From Roseomonas gilardii (lineage in GTDB: Bacteria; Pseudomonadota; Alphaproteobacteria; Acetobacterales; Acetobacteraceae), in assembly GCF_001941945.1 (NCBI RefSeq), contig NZ_CP015584.1:434001-498000 (forward strand): a stretch of 64,000 bases of DNA, given 5' to 3'. The number at the start of each line of letters is the position of its first letter. Positions within the stretch are counted from its first letter, which is position 1. The translations under genes and the position numbers were made by a program. The notes below the pieces were generated by a model. It saw nothing but the letters and a program-made list of their open reading frames with translations, did no database searches and had not been told where the DNA came from. Positions 1-10,900 of this stretch are shown one piece after another.

Positions 1-573
1 GCGATCCTGGATGGGCTGGAACAGGCCATGTCGGCCGGATTCACCCACGCTCTGGCGATGGATGCCGACGGGCAGCACCCGGCGGGGAGCATTCCGGATT
101 TCATGGCGGCATCACGACGGCAGCCAGAAGCGATGATCCTGGGCCTGCCGCAATTCGGCCCCGAAGCGCCGCTGGTGCGCGTGAAAGGGCGGCGGATCTC
201 GAACTTCTGGACAAATCTGGAGACCCTTTGGCGCGGCATCGGGGATTCTCTATGCGGCTTCCGTGTCTATCCCATCGCGCCACTCGCCTCGTTGATGCGG
301 CGACAGATCTGGATGCGGCGCTATGATTTCGATGCGGAAGCATCGGTGCGATTGTGCTGGGTCGGAGTGGCGCCGGTGAACCTGCCTATCCCCGTGCGCT
401 ACCTGAAACCTGAGGAAGGCGGGATTTCGCATTTCCGCTATGGACGCGACAACTTGCTGCTGACCTGGATGCATCTGCGCCTGATGCTCGGTTTCCTGTT
501 CCGTCTGCCGCGCCTGCTGCTCACGTCCCGTTCTGTGCCGCGCCCAACGCCTCAGGCAGGGACACGCTCCTGA
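1..573 (+). CDS. Glycosyltransferase family 2, C-terminal part
   Basis: The frame is open from base 1, so the 5' end lies outside the window. The visible 190 residues contain AMDADGQHP, the DxD-type metal/nucleotide-sugar motif of GT-A family 2 enzymes. After it come the acceptor-side segment and a hydrophobic, Arg-rich C-terminus (HLRLMLGFLFRLPRLL) that could lie on the membrane. Family members transfer a sugar from a nucleotide or dolichyl/polyprenyl donor. The 3' end overlaps the convergent deacetylase by 53 bp. Pairing with a deacetylase suggests cell-surface glycan or glycolipid work, but the acceptor cannot be told. Confidence 0.8.
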   Translation, partial: AILDGLEQAMSAGFTHALAMDADGQHPAGSIPDFMAASRRQPEAMILGLPQFGPEAPLVRVKGRRISNFWTNLETLWRGIGDSLCGFRVYPIAPLASLMRRQIWMRRYDFDAEASVRLCWVGVAPVNLPIPVRYLKPEEGGISHFRYGRDNLLLTWMHLRLMLGFLFRLPRLLLTSRSVPRPTPQAGTRS

Positions 574-1324
574 GGCCTTTTGCCGTGAGTTCGCGCAGCA
601 GCGGACCGAGCATTTCGAGAACGGCAGTTTGGCCATGCCGCTGCCGACCGTCATGCAGAAGGAGGATATCGCCGGCCCTGGTGTCCGCGAAGCGCTTCAG
701 GACCCGGTCGGCGCTCCGCACCAAGCCGTCGGCTCCGCGATGTGTCCAGGAGACATGGAGTAGGCCGGTCGGGTCCAGGGCGGGATAGAGCAGGGGACTG
801 CGCAACCCCAGTGGTGCACGGAAATAGCGCGGGTCGCCGCCGGCCTCGCGGATGGCTTCCTGTGCCATCAGGATCTCGCGCCTATGAGCCATGGGCCCCC
901 GCGCCGCCAGGAAGAGGGGATGGCTGAATGTATGATTTTCGACGCTATGGCCGCGCAACCGGATCTCGCGAATCAATGCGGGGCAGCGCCGGGCCTCGCG
1001 TCCGATCACGAAAAAGGAAGCATGGGCGCCGGCCTCGTCCAGTAGGTCGAGCACCCGAGGGGTCACTTCGGGATCCGGCCCATCATCGAAGGTAAGGGCG
1101 ACCTCGCCCCTGATCCGGCTGGCTGGAGGAAGTCGCCATAGATTGCGGCCCAGCATCCTCGAGCGTGGATGCATGCCGAGCAAGCCGAGCGCAGCGTGAT
1201 TGGCCACGAGGCCCTGCAGCAGCCAGGACCAGTGCTGGGGTGCAACGGCAAGGCTGGTGATCGCCGCCCCATGCAGCAGCATGGAGGCAAGGATCGCCGG
1301 AGGAGGGTGCCAATGGCCCAGCAT
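521..1324 (-). CDS. Polysaccharide deacetylase (NodB homology domain)
   Basis: The protein is 267 residues from the ATG at 1324. The frame is open to 1441, but the extra N-terminus is Arg/Pro-rich and not typical. An N-terminal hydrophobic stretch (about residues 10-45) suggests one or two membrane segments. The carbohydrate esterase 4 motifs follow in order: TFDDGPDP (catalytic Asp and metal-binding Asp), ENHTFSHP (the H-xxx-SH metal pair), RAPLG (arginine motif) and DILLLHDG (motif 5). All key residues are present, so it is probably an active metal-dependent de-N-acetylase of a surface or lipid-linked sugar. No clear ribosome site supports the chosen start. Confidence 0.85.
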   Translation of the reverse strand: MLGHWHPPPAILASMLLHGAAITSLAVAPQHWSWLLQGLVANHAALGLLGMHPRSRMLGRNLWRLPPASRIRGEVALTFDDGPDPEVTPRVLDLLDEAGAHASFFVIGREARRCPALIREIRLRGHSVENHTFSHPLFLAARGPMAHRREILMAQEAIREAGGDPRYFRAPLGLRSPLLYPALDPTGLLHVSWTHRGADGLVRSADRVLKRFADTRAGDILLLHDGRQRHGQTAVLEMLGPLLRELTAKGLRSVSLPEALGAAQNGT

Positions 1325-1961
1325 CTCATGCCCGCACCATCTTGATGCTCGGCTCGGAAGAGACCGTGTTCCGTGCCCGGGAACTCCTTCGGCGGGAACC
1401 GGTGGCCGCTGCAGGCTGGTCAAGGAAAGGCTTTGGTTCACTCCATCCTCAGGATCGGATCAGCAATGTGGATAGCATTGAAGACCACTCCGAGCGGAAC
1501 GCAAACTTTGGGCATTCAGCCGGGTAGCGTCTGTGGAAGTCGTGGAAATTGCGGCGCTGGCCGGGAAGTAGGGTTTGGGTGGCCATCGGATCAGGCGGCT
1601 GTGGGTGGAATTGCGAAGCGCCTACCTCTGCGTCGAGGTCATGGACGAGATGCTCGACCCAGCACTCAGCAGCGAGACTCCGCAACTTCCACCCAAAGTC
1701 ACCTGAGCCCTGGCCACCTCAGACCCAACAGCCATTTCCACCACGTCGACGGCCGCTATCGGCACGGCACGGGGATCACCGCGGATCGCTCTCGAGAATC
1801 GCAGCCACAGTTCATCGATCGGCTGCCCGGGATCGCTATGGGCGAAGTTCAGCGCGCCTCAAACGGATGCAGAAACAACTTAAGATTGTGTAAATGTGAT
1901 TTTTTATATCTAATGGTTGCGTTAACCTTTGGCATCCTATCGAACGTTGGGGTGATACTTC
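1325..1961. other. Intergenic stretch, AT-rich promoter at right end
   Basis: No gene could be supported. Short frames on both strands look mildly protein-like but are interrupted by stops. Bases about 1868-1961 are clearly AT-rich against the GC-rich surroundings and end in GGGGTGA, a ribosome site 7 nt before the next gene's ATG. This is probably the promoter and leader of the giant secreted protein. Confidence 0.5.
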
Positions 1962-4900
1962 ATGGCCGCCAATCCTGTGGTGGAAATTCTCCGAGACGGC
2001 CAAGTTCTTGCGAATAGGACAATAGTCCCAACCCTGATCGGGCAAGAACAGGTGATCACCTTCCGCTTCGATAACCAGAGTAACGGCGCATCGGGATCAA
2101 GCGTGGGCTATGCGCCCTATCTCGACATCCTGCTTCCCCGGAACGGCGCCGATGGCTCAGGTATCGGAGATACGCCGGCGAATGACGGCATCAGCTTCAT
2201 CGCCGCAACCTATCTGGGACAGCCGGTCAGCGCGACGGTCCTGGAATTCGATGCGCAAGGCCACGCCGCACATCCCTTCGCGAAGCAGGCGGATGGCTCG
2301 GCGCTGGTCGTCACCGGCACGCCGGGCGATGCCCTTCTGGTCCTCAACCTACCCTTCGGGAGTTTCACCGACCCGCAGACGCCAGCCGATATCGCCGTGC
2401 GCCTCGGCGTGTCGGGTGGGGCGGACCTGGGCATTCCCCTGAACCTTTCAGCGACCGGGGGGTTCGCCTATGGACGCGATCCCCTGAACAATCCCAGCGT
2501 CGACTCGCCGGTCCGCGGCCCTACCGCCACGGTCAGCCTCGATCCGCAGATCGCGCAGGTGGATGTCGTCTATGTCGGTCCGGAGCAGGAGACCGCCACC
2601 GGCCCGTCCTATCCGCATTCCTGGCTGGTCCAGGGCCTGATCGCGCCCGGCCAGAGCCTCACTGGCTTCACCCTCAGCGACGACCTGCCGGACGGGATCG
2701 TGCTGCTTGGCGCGAGCATCGTGAACGGCACTGGCACGGTAACGGTCAGCGCCGACGGCCGACACGTGTCCGCACAGTTCGACGGCACCGTGACGGGGGG
2801 CGGCGCTCCCCCTACCCTCAGGATCGACTACTATGTCGGCGCGACTCTCACGGACGGCTCGCCGGTGCTCGATCCGGCGACCGGCGCCTTCCGGGTGATG
2901 CGGGATCAGGCGCAGCTTTCCGGCACATGGACGCCCTCGGATGCCCGTGATCCGGTGACGCTGGTGGCGCTGGACCCGGCAGGGCCCGAGGACGTCATCA
3001 CCGCCAAGTCGATCGCCGTCCAGAAATACGTGTCGGTGGTCGATGCGGCTGAGCCAGGCGGGCATCTGCAGTGGCGGCTGGAGGGCCAGGTCTCGAACTA
3101 CTTCGAGGTCGACCAACTTCTGCTCACTGACAGCCTCGGCGATGGTCAACACTTCGACGGTGGTTTCCAGCCGATCCTGACCGTCCGCGAGAACGGCGTT
3201 ACCGTCTACAGCGGTGCGATGACTCAGTACACGGTGGCACGGGACGCGGTCACAGGTGTCTCGACGTTGCGCTTCGACGTTTCCGCCGAGCTGCGCGCGC
3301 ACGGGCTGGACGATGCGTTGCAGGGCGGCGGTGCCGGCAACCCGAATCCGGCCACGGCCGTGGTCAGCTTCCGCTCGGTGGTGGAGCGTGCCTGGACCGG
3401 GCCCGTGCCGGCGGATGGTCTCGTGGATCAGGGCGACCTGCTGGACAACTCTGTCGTGTTCTCGGGACAAGTTGCCGTCACGGACCGGCCGATCGCCGAC
3501 GGCAGCATGGCGGCGGTCACGCTGCCCGTCAGCACGGTCGAGAAGTCCATCTACGCCATCAACGGCGTGATCTCCCCAGCATCGACCCAGATCGTCGCCG
3601 GCGATGAGATCACCTTCCGTCTCAAGCTCGATCTGCCGCTCACCAGCGCGCATCAAGTGCGGCTGACCGATTTCCTGCCGTTGCCGGTGCTGCTGGCCGG
3701 CGATGCCGATGCGAATTCCGCCACGGCGGCGTCCTTCGCTTTCGTGAACAGTGTCTCCGGCACGCCACCTGCCGTCGGGATCGCCAGCTTCGGCCCCACT
3801 GACAGCTTCCACAACAGCGGCGACCGCTCCGTCGCTCCGACCGTGACCTGGAACACGGCCGGGAACAGCCTGCTCTTCGATTTCGGCGATGTGGATGCCG
3901 GCACCTATGATGCGTCCAGCATCGACCTCCTCTTTACCGTGCGGGTCGTGGACGCCCCATTCGGCGACGGCCTGCTGCTGACCAACCAGGTCACCTCCAC
4001 GGAGACGAACTCGGCGGGCGCGGTGTCGGAAGACAATGCCATCATCCAGTTCACACTGACCGAGCCCACACTCTCGATCAGCAAGTCGGTGATTGCCACC
4101 AGCAATGCCCATGCCGTCATCGCGGATGCGGATGGCGGGGCCTGGAGCCCGGCCGGCGTCAACTGGACGGCACCGGGCAGCATGGGGAACCGCTTCAGCG
4201 GCACGCTGAGCAGCCAGGCTCTCGGCGCCCAGGCGCTGGATGCCAATGTGACCGGTGTCGATGCCGGCGACGTGGTCAGCTTCGCTCTCATCGTCGAAAA
4301 CAGCGGCTCCGGCCTCAATGGCGCCTTCGACCTGTTGCTTCGGGACGTCCTGCCGAGTGGATTCGCGATCCCGGATGGCGGCGTCAACCTGCGGGTCACG
4401 GACGGGGCCGGGCGGAGCTTGGCCTATACGCTGGAAGGCGGTGGCCTTTTCGGTACGGATGGCGGGCTCCGTCTCACCGACCCGGGACTTCGGGACGGGG
4501 GCGTGGACGCCTATGACGCCACCAGCGGTCGCAACATCGTGGTTGTGACCTACGACCTGCTTCTCGCCAGCAACCCCGATGGCACGGCGGTGCAGCCGGG
4601 CAGTACCTATCTGAACGGCGCCAGCATCCTGAACTACGCCGCGCTGGAGGGAGGCATCAACCGCGTTCCAAGCAGCTTGGCCGCCGACATGGCCGACGGG
4701 GCCACGATCGCCACCGCCGGGCCCACCATTACCAAGGCGGTCGTCACCACTTCCTCCGCTCTTACCGGGACTGCCCGGGGCGATGCCGCGGTCACCGACC
4801 TCGCCATCGGCGAGACGGTGACCTACGGTCTGACCATTCGCCTCTCCGAAGGCCTCAGCCGGGATCTGCGGGTCCAGGATTTGCTGCCGAACACGAATGG

Positions 4901-7900
4901 CGACCTGGAATTCGTGTCCGCACGCATCGTTTCCATCGGCGGCAACCTGTCGGGGATCAACACCTCCGCCACGCCGGCCATCACCGATCGCGACAGCGAC
5001 GGTGTGCAGGATACGGTCAGCTTCACGCTCGGTGACGTGCTGAACCGCGCCGACAACCTGGAGAATGCCAACGATCTTCTGACCATCGAGGTCGTGGCGC
5101 GTGCCCGGAACATGACCAGCAACAGCGCGGGCGACCTGCTGACCAACACCGCCACGGTCAGCGTCGCGGATGGCGACGAGGCCGGCAAGCGCGTCACGGC
5201 GAGCGGTAGTGTCAATGTGGAGCTGGTCGAGCCCTCGCTGAGCATCGACAAATCCGTCAATCGGACCAGTGCCGATGCCGGCGACGTGCTGACCTATACA
5301 GTCAAGGTCAGCAACGCCAACGGCACCTATGCGGCTTCCGCGCTCGACCTCGTGCTGACGGACCTTCTGTCGACCCTGCCGCCCAATGCCGGCTTCCGGC
5401 CGGGCAGCGTGACGGTCGCGGGAACCGGAGCCACGGCGAGCATCGTGACGGGCAATGGCAGCACCGACACCGGACTGCGGGTCGATCTCAGCCGTCTCGA
5501 TCCGGGCGAAACGCTCACGGTCACCTTCCAGGCGGCGGTCAGCAGCACGATCGCGGCCGGTACGACCGTCTCCGGCAATGCCAGCGTGACCGGGACGAGT
5601 CTGCCCGGGGCGGATACGGCGGAGCGAAGCTACACCGTCTCGGACGGTGCCAGCTTTACGGTTCCTCGCCCCAGCGTCGTGAAGAGCGTGGTCGCGACGG
5701 ACGCTGCCGATACCGGCAGGGCGCGCTACACCAGTCTGACCGACCTCAAGATCGGCGAGACTGCGACCTTCGAGATCACGGTGACATTACCCGAGGGCAG
5801 CAGCCCCAGTTTCCGCGTCACCGACCTCCTGCCCGATACGCTGGTGACGGGGACAGGCGGGCGGCTGGCCTATGTCGATGGGTCGGCGGTGCTGGTCTCG
5901 ACCGGTGGCAATCTGAGCATGGCGGGTGGGGGCGCCGTCGGCACGCCGGTGGTGACCCTGGGCGACAGCAACGGCAACGGGACCGCCGACCGGATTGTCC
6001 TGAGCTTCGGCGACCTCGTCAACGCGGCAGACAATGTCGCCAATGCGGCTGACCGGGTCACGATCCGCCTGCAGGCGAAGGTGGTGGACGCGGTATCGAA
6101 CGAGAACGGCGACACGCTGACCAACACCGCCTACGCCGAGGCGAACGGCCTTGCCGGAACCAGCACCACGGCCAAGGTGGAGATCGTGGAGCCTCGGCTG
6201 ACCATCGACAAGGCCTCCTCCGTGGTGGCTGGCACGGCACTCGATGCGGGCGCCGAGATCACCTACACGCTGACGGTACGGCACGCCTCGACCAGCCAAC
6301 TCAACGCCTATGACCTGCTGGTACAGGACCAGCTTCCCGGCGGGCTGGACTTCATCGCGGGCAGCCTATCGGTGAGCGCGGGAACGGCCACGATCACGAA
6401 CGGCGCCATCGCCGTGTCGCTGGCACAACTCGCGCTCGATGGCTCGCCCCTGACCATCACCTACCGCGCCAAGGTCGCGGATGCGGTCACGCCGGGGCAG
6501 GTCTTGTCCAACACGGCCAGCCTATCCTACGACAACCTCGCCGGCACGGGCGGGCGGGCCGGGCCGGTTGTGCAGGATACCGAAACGCGCACGGTGGTGC
6601 TGAGCCCGACCCTGGCGAAGACAGTCGCTGCCACCAGCGATGCTGGTACCGGGAGCTCCTATTTCAACGCAGCTTTGCCCGATCTGGCGATCGGCGAAAC
6701 GGTGACCTTTCGCCTCCTGGCCACGCTGGGCGAAGGCACGCAGCGTGTTGTCCTGAGCGATACGCTGCCGGTGGGCATGATGCTGCTGGGGGCTTCGCTG
6801 GAAAGCGTTGGTGCCAATCTCCGCGGCCTCGCGACGCCGGTCGCCACGACCAGCGGGCAGGTGACGCGACTTGATTTCGGGACGGTGACGAATCTCAGCG
6901 ACAATCTGCGGGACGGGGGAGACCAGTTCTCCGTCCTTGTCACCGCACGCGTCACTGGCCCGGCCCTGACCGCGGGCAGCGTGCTGGTCAATACGGCGCA
7001 GATCGACACTTCCGGGCCGGGCGGCGCCGGGCTGCTCAGCGGCACGGCGAGCGCTTCTGCCGAGGTTGTCCGGCCCCTGCTTCTGGTCGACAAGACCACG
7101 CCGGTCGTGGTGGGCAACGGCGCCGATATCGTGACCTATTCCGTCGTCATCAAGCACGCCACCGGGAGCACGGCGCCAGCCTACAACCTGCAACTCGACG
7201 ATGCCCTGGCGCCGGGCCTTGTCCTGGTCGCGGGATCTGCCACCACCACGTCCGGCACGGTCACCAGCGCCAGTGGCGCGCTGCGGTTGACGCTCGACAG
7301 CCTTGCCATCGGTGCCGCCCCGGTGGTGGTGACCTACCAGGCACGGCTGGCCGATGGCGTGGTCAACGGCCAGGCGATCACCAACACCGCCGCGCTGCGC
7401 TACGACACCGCGCCGACGTCCGGCACCAGCCTCACCGCGAGCGACCCGGCGACGGTGACGGTCAGTCTCGTCAATACCGTGGACAAGGTGCTCTTCGCCA
7501 CCGACAACGCCGCGACCAGCGGTAGCGATGTGGCGCCCGGCGAGTTGGTGACCTGGCGCATCACCGCTACCCTCGCGGAGGGCGCACAGGCGATCACCCT
7601 GAGCGACCTGCTGCCCACCGGCCTGGACTATGTCGCCTCGCAGGTCGTTTCGCTCGGCCGCCTCGGCGGATCGTCGCTGGCGGTGGGGGCAAGCGGCACC
7701 TGGGATGCTGCGGCTCGCAAGGTCGGCTTCGACTTCGGTACGCTCCTGAATGCCGGCGACAACCAAGTGACCGCCGGCGACACCCTGGTGGTGGAGGTCC
7801 AGGCGCGGGTCGGCACGGCCCCGGCCCATGGCGCGCTGCTGACCAATGGCGCCACCCTGACAGCCTTCGTGCCGGCCAACGTCTATGGCGTGACCCCTGG

Positions 7901-10900
7901 CACCACCTATGGAAGCGCGAGCGACACCGACACCGTCCGGGACGTGGAAGCCCGACTGGGCGGCAACGTCTTCGTGGATGTCAACGGCAACGGCCTGCAG
8001 GATGCGGGGGAGGGGGGCCTGGCGGGCGTCGCGGTGCGTCTGCTGGACGCGGCGGGCAACGACACCGGGCGCGCCGCCATGACGGATGCGTCGGGGCAGT
8101 ACCTCTTCTCCGACCTGGTTCCCGGTACCTATGCCGTTGCCTTCGGCCGCCCGGCGGCGCAGCAGTTTACCCTGGCGAATATCGGTGCCAACGATGCAGT
8201 GGACAGCGACGCCGACCGCGCGACCGGGCGGACTACCAGCATCATCCTGGCCGCGGGGGCGGATGACCGAAGCCTGGATGCCGGCCTCTACGTGCCGGCT
8301 TCCATCGGCGACCGGGTCTTCCATGACCTGAACGCCAACGGCATCCAAGACGGCGGCGAACCGGGCCTGGCCGGCATCACGCTGCGTCTGATCGACGCCG
8401 TGGGCAACACGGTGGCCACCCGGACCACCGACGGCAGCGGCGCCTACTTGTTCGGCGATCTGATCCCCGGCAGCTACCGCATCGCCAGCGATGCCGCAGG
8501 CTGGCTGCTTTCACCGCTCGATCGGGGCAGCAATGATGCCACCGACAGCGACTTTGACCCCGTGGGCCGGATCTCGGCGCCCTTCGCCCTCACCTCCGGC
8601 GCCCAGGTCACCAGCCTGGATCTCGGTCTCTGGCGCACCGCCTCGCTCGGCGACCGCGTCTTCCTGGACCGCAACGCCAACGGCATCCAGGATGCCGAGG
8701 ATACGGGCATCGCTGGCCTGCGCGTGACCCTGCTGGACGCCAGCGGCATTGCGACCGGCCAGACCACCACCACCGACGCGAACGGCAACTACCTGTTCCC
8801 GAGCCTCGTTCCCGGTACCTACCGGATACGCTTCGACACCCCTTCACAAGCGCATGCCTCGCCGCGCGATGTGGGAAGCGACCTCACCGACAGCGATATC
8901 GACGCCACCGGCACGACCGGGTCGATCACACTCTCCTCTGCGGAGGCAGCACGCAATACGGATGCGGGCTTCTGGTACGATACGAGGATCGGTGACCGGG
9001 CCTGGGAGGATCTGAACGGGAACGGGCTCCAGGATGCCGGGGAGCCGGGCCTCGGGGGCGTCGTTGCACGGTTGCTCAATGTCGGCGGACAGGAGGTTGC
9101 GCGGACCGTCACGGCGGCGGACGGTTCCTATCTCTTCGCGGGTTATCCGAGTGGAAGCTACAGCCTGCAGTTCCAGGCGCCGGCAGGCTATGTGGCCACG
9201 CGGGCCGATGCGGGCGGCAACGACGCGCTCGACAGCGATGCCCTCGCCAATGGCGGTACCGTCGTCTTCGTGAATGCGGGCCCCGATAGCAGCCGCGACG
9301 CCGGCTTCTATCGCCCGGTGACAGTCGGCGGGGATGTCTGGCTCGACGTCAACGGCAACGGCGTTCACGATGCCGGCGAGCAGACCCTTCCGGGCGTGCC
9401 CGTGCGCCTCCTCGATGCCCTGGGCCAGCCACTGGGGCCCAGCACGGTGACGGATGCCACCGGGGCCTATTCCTTTACCGGACTGGCGCCGGGCAGCTAT
9501 CGGACAGGCTTCGCACCCCTGATCGGCACCGCTTTCGCTCCCCAGGACCAGGGCGGCTCTGAGGCGCTGGACAGCGATGCCACCGCCGTCAATGGCATTT
9601 CCAGCCTTGTGGTCACGCTGACATCAGGCGGGAGTAGCCTGCTCAGCACGGCCGGCCTCGTGCTGGATCTGAGCCAGACCCCTGTGACGGCACCGACCCT
9701 CGTGCTCGGCAACGGCAATAACGGCTTTCCCGGAACAGCCAATCCCGAGCGAGTCTATGGCGAAGGCGGCGATGATTCGCTCAACGGACTTGGCGGCAAT
9801 GACACCCTGTTCGGTGGCGACGGCAATGATACGCTGAACGGGCATGACGGCAACGACACGCTCTGGGGCGGCCGTGGCAACGATAATGTCCAGGGACAGA
9901 GCGGCAACGATGTTATCATCGGCGGCGAGGGCGACGATATCGGCGAGGGCGGTGACGGCAACGATGTCCTGATCGCGGGTCCCGGCCGGGACAACATGCA
10001 GGGCGAAGGGGGCGACGACCTCCTCTTCGGCGGTTCTGGCGACGACATCCTGACGGGCAACCAGGGCAACGACCTTGTTGCGGGTGGCAGTGGGAACGAC
10101 CGGCTGAGTGGTGCCGACGGGGCGGATATCGTGATCGGCGGCAGGGATGACGGGCGTATCTCGCTCGACCAGCAGGGCAACCTCACCGGGATCGTCATCG
10201 GCGACATGCTGGAGGGGAACAGCGGCGCGGATGCTTTCGTCTGGCAGGCGGGGGATGGCGTCGATCTTCTCCTCGACCTCAATCCGGCCGAGGGTGATAC
10301 CCTGACAATCTATGGCTACAACAGCTTCGCGGCCATCCAGCGGACTCAGGATGGCCGGATGGCGCTCTATCTGGGGCCCGATTCTGCGATCATCCTCAAC
10401 AACGGTCTGTTCCAGGGCGCGAAACCCGGTGACACCTTGCCGGGAGTCCGCTTTGTGGCCACCACGGCCAATGCGCCCGGCGATCTCGTCGGTTCGGACG
10501 CCGTGGTACCTGTCCTGGCGCAGAACTGGGTCTCTACCTTCAGTGGCGCCGGCGCCATCGCCATCGCCCAGGCCTTCCCGCCCGCCGACCCACCGACCTC
10601 TCCGCCGAACCTAGCCGACGTGGCTTTCGACCACTTCATCCAGGCCAGCGGCAGCAACGACCGGATTGCGCTGGAGGCGGGCAATAGCTGGATCGAGGCC
10701 GGCGCAGGCTTCGACGTGGTGTCGGTGGCGGGTGGCTTCCGGGGCACCGAGACGAGTCTGATCGACGATGGCAGCCTAAGGCTGGACCTGCGTAGCCAGA
10801 CGGCCCTGCTCCGCAATGTCGAAGAGGTGGACTTCGTCGATGGCAGGCTCCATTTGTCGGTGGACAGTGCTGCGGCGCAGGTAAGCCGACTATACGATGC

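Noticed and set aside
1531-1752. Similar GTGGAAGTCGTGGAAAT-type sequences facing each other
   Set aside because: Only about 16 of 20 bases match and nothing else supports insertion-sequence ends or an operator.
2448-4112. 554-residue antisense frame inside the giant gene
   Set aside because: High GC in a repeat-rich gene opens the opposite strand. The antisense product is Arg/Gly/His-rich without any motif, while the plus strand has clear domains.
6522-8348. 608-residue antisense frame inside the giant gene
   Set aside because: Same reason; no start signal or family, and the sense strand encodes DUF11 and SdrD-B domains.
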